Of a DNA stretch of 6,217 bases, positions 4,857 to 6,217 are shown piece by piece. Positions within the stretch are counted from its first letter, which is position 1. Each line of letters starts with the position of its first letter. The stretch is from Acidobacteriota bacterium. GTDB lineage: Bacteria > Acidobacteriota > Terriglobia > Terriglobales > Acidobacteriaceae. The DNA lies in contig QIAS01000120.1 of NCBI GenBank assembly GCA_003225615.1, positions 1-6,217 on the forward strand, written 5' to 3'. A program made the translations under genes and the position numbers. A model generated the notes under the pieces. It made no database searches and was not told the origin of the DNA. It saw only the letters and a program-made list of their open reading frames with translations.

Positions 4857-6161
4857 ATGGCGCGGAAGAACAACAAAACCAAGAATTCCCGCAACGGCTC
4901 CAACCACAAGGGCCGCCGCTCACCACAAGAGCCCGCCTCCAATCCCGCTGCAGCCCAGCGCAGCTACACCATCCCCGACTACCGCCTAGAGAAACCGAAC
5001 TTTCAAGTCAAACAAATCCGATCCGGCGATGAAGTGCGCTACGAAGTCACCGGAGACCTGAGCGCCCCCGTCCCGCCCATTCGTGACTCGAAATATCTCG
5101 ATAAACAGCAATGCCTCGAGATCTACCGCTGGATGCTCCTCAACCGCAAAATGGAGCAGGCCCTCGAGAATCTCTACAAGCAAGGCAAGGTGGTTGGAGG
5201 AGTGTATTTCGGCCTCGGTCAGGAAGCCTGCTCCTGCGCCTCCGCCTACGCGCTTGGCCCCGACGATTGGATGGGCCCGATGATCCGCAACCAGGGCTCG
5301 CTCCTGGTCCGAGGCTTTTCTGCCCGCGACATCATGATGCAGTACATGGCCAAAGCCGGGTCGCCGACCAAAGGCCGCGATGCCTCCTCGCACTTCGGAG
5401 ACATCGAGCGGCGCAATGTAGTCGCACCCATCTCCACCCTCGGAGATCTCATTCCTGTACTCAGCGGAGTTGCTCTCGGAGCACGCCTCCAAGGACGGAA
5501 CATCGCCGTCATGACCTACATCGGCGACGGAGGCCAGTCCACCGGAGTGACCTACGAAGGCCTCAACTTCGCCGCGGTACAAAAACTAGGCTTGGTGCTC
5601 GTAGTCGAAAACAATTTGTGGGCTTATTCCACTCCGGCTGAAATGCAATTCCCCATAAAAGATCTCGCCGAGCGCGCCATCGGCTACGGAATCCCCGGAG
5701 TAATCGTAGACGGCACCGACCCCTGCCAGGTCTACGACGCCGCCCACGAAGCCTGCGAACGAGCCCGCCGCGGAGAAGGCCCCACCCTCATTGAAGCCAA
5801 GATGATGCGCATGAAAGGCCACGCCATCCACGACGCCGCTGACTACGTTCCTAAGCCGCTGTTCGATTACTGGCGGAAGCGCGATCCGATTAGCCGATTT
5901 GAAAATTATTTGCTCAGCAAGAAATGGCTTACTTCGCAAGACAATCAGAAGCTGATCGCCGATGTAGACCGCGAACTCGAAGCCGACCGCAACGCCGCCG
6001 TAGCCAGTCCAATGCCCGAACCGGAATCGGCAGCCGGCGGAGTGTATTGCGAAGAAGGCTGTCACGAAATCAAGCCGAAGTACGGAATACCGAAAGCAGG
6101 CGTAACCAAATCGAAGCCGGCGACTCCAAAGGAGAGAGAAACCGCGGTGCATTTGAAGTGA
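4857..6161 (+). CDS. Thiamine-diphosphate-dependent 2-oxoacid dehydrogenase, E1 alpha subunit
   Basis: This is the alpha chain of a heterotetrameric E1 that decarboxylates a 2-oxoacid on thiamine diphosphate and passes the acyl group to the lipoyl arm of E2. The 434 residues comprise a basic, low-complexity N-terminal extension (about 1-37, rich in Lys, Asn, Arg), a linker to about 75, the catalytic domain (about 80-350) and a charged, Pro/Lys-rich tail. Motifs: YFGLGQEACSCASAYAL (117-133); the ThDP/magnesium motif GDGGQSTGVTYEGLNFAAV...ENN (223-253, with the GDG and NN ends of the consensus) and AYSTP (256-260); and RMKGHAIHDAADYVPKP (318-334), equivalent to the E1 regulatory loop, without serine. 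The tail carries CEEGC (398-402). It is longer than the usual 330-370 because of both extensions. The substrate (pyruvate, branched-chain 2-oxoacid or acetoin) cannot be settled from sequence alone. The beta subunit begins 20 bp downstream, so the two are cotranscribed. Confidence 0.94.
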   Translation: MARKNNKTKNSRNGSNHKGRRSPQEPASNPAAAQRSYTIPDYRLEKPNFQVKQIRSGDEVRYEVTGDLSAPVPPIRDSKYLDKQQCLEIYRWMLLNRKMEQALENLYKQGKVVGGVYFGLGQEACSCASAYALGPDDWMGPMIRNQGSLLVRGFSARDIMMQYMAKAGSPTKGRDASSHFGDIERRNVVAPISTLGDLIPVLSGVALGARLQGRNIAVMTYIGDGGQSTGVTYEGLNFAAVQKLGLVLVVENNLWAYSTPAEMQFPIKDLAERAIGYGIPGVIVDGTDPCQVYDAAHEACERARRGEGPTLIEAKMMRMKGHAIHDAADYVPKPLFDYWRKRDPISRFENYLLSKKWLTSQDNQKLIADVDRELEADRNAAVASPMPEPESAAGGVYCEEGCHEIKPKYGIPKAGVTKSKPATPKERETAVHLK

Positions 6162-6181
6162 GAGTCACCTGCTAACTAGAC

Positions 6182-6217
6182 ATGCCTCCCCTCACTTATC
6201 TCGAAGCCATCCGCCAG
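6182..6217 (+). CDS. 2-oxoacid dehydrogenase E1 beta subunit, N-terminus only (runs off the right edge)
   Basis: Only 12 codons are visible (MPPLTYLEAIRQ). They match the usual opening of E1 beta chains ('ITYLEAIRQAL...'), the partner that completes the thiamine-diphosphate site with the alpha chain. The gene starts 20 bp after the E1 alpha stop on the same strand, the standard alpha-beta order. No clear Shine-Dalgarno lies in the 20-bp gap, so translation may depend on coupling to the upstream gene. The identity is inferred from this short stretch plus position. Confidence 0.82.
   Translation, partial: MPPLTYLEAIRQ

Noticed and set aside
4766..5032. An 88-codon plus-strand frame before and over the E1 alpha start
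   Set aside because: It overlaps E1 alpha out of frame, and its sequence beyond 4857 is a frame-shifted shadow of the basic extension.
4986..6152. Two long minus-strand frames (198 and 188 codons) opposite the E1 alpha gene
   Set aside because: They mirror a well-supported gene, have no recognisable motifs and only arise from the high third-position GC of the E1 alpha coding strand.

Overview
The window looks like a piece of a chromosome from a moderately GC-rich bacterium. The style of the proteins, several genes without a clear Shine-Dalgarno sequence, and lipB next to a two-subunit 2-oxoacid dehydrogenase suggest an Acidobacteriota (Terriglobia/Koribacter-like) genome. That assignment is an inference from recognition, not a database result. 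There are no RNA genes, CRISPR arrays, transposases or phage genes. All six genes belong to recognisable families and the region reads as core chromosome, not an accessory island.

Layout. On the minus strand, from the middle leftwards: an orphan histidine kinase with about ten membrane segments (2558 to 798), then, after 150 bp holding nested inverted repeats, the 5' quarter of mutS2 (647 down to the left edge). Diverging from the kinase across a 219-bp intergenic region is hemB (2778-3803, plus strand), a zinc-type porphobilinogen synthase. After a terminator-like hairpin and a 9-bp-period repeat come lipB (3880-4680, octanoyltransferase), a second 9-bp-period repeat, the E1 alpha subunit of a 2-oxoacid dehydrogenase (4857-6161), and the first 12 codons of its E1 beta partner (6182 to the right edge).

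Function. lipB and the E1 genes form a logical set: LipB puts the octanoyl precursor of lipoate on the E2 (and GcvH-type) lipoyl domains, and E1 alpha/beta load the acyl group from the 2-oxoacid onto that lipoyl arm. hemB supplies porphobilinogen for heme and other tetrapyrroles. mutS2 encodes a MutS-family protein acting on recombination intermediates or collided ribosomes. The kinase has no response regulator here, so its output is unknown.

The most interesting non-coding signals are: (1) an extended -10 promoter placed so that hemB mRNA should start exactly at the A of its ATG (leaderless); (2) a CRP/FNR-like palindrome and three more dyads in the kinase/hemB divergent region; (3) two different 9-bp-phased repeat elements on either side of lipB; and (4) a compact, nested inverted-repeat element between the kinase and mutS2. 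I found no convincing new multi-gene system.
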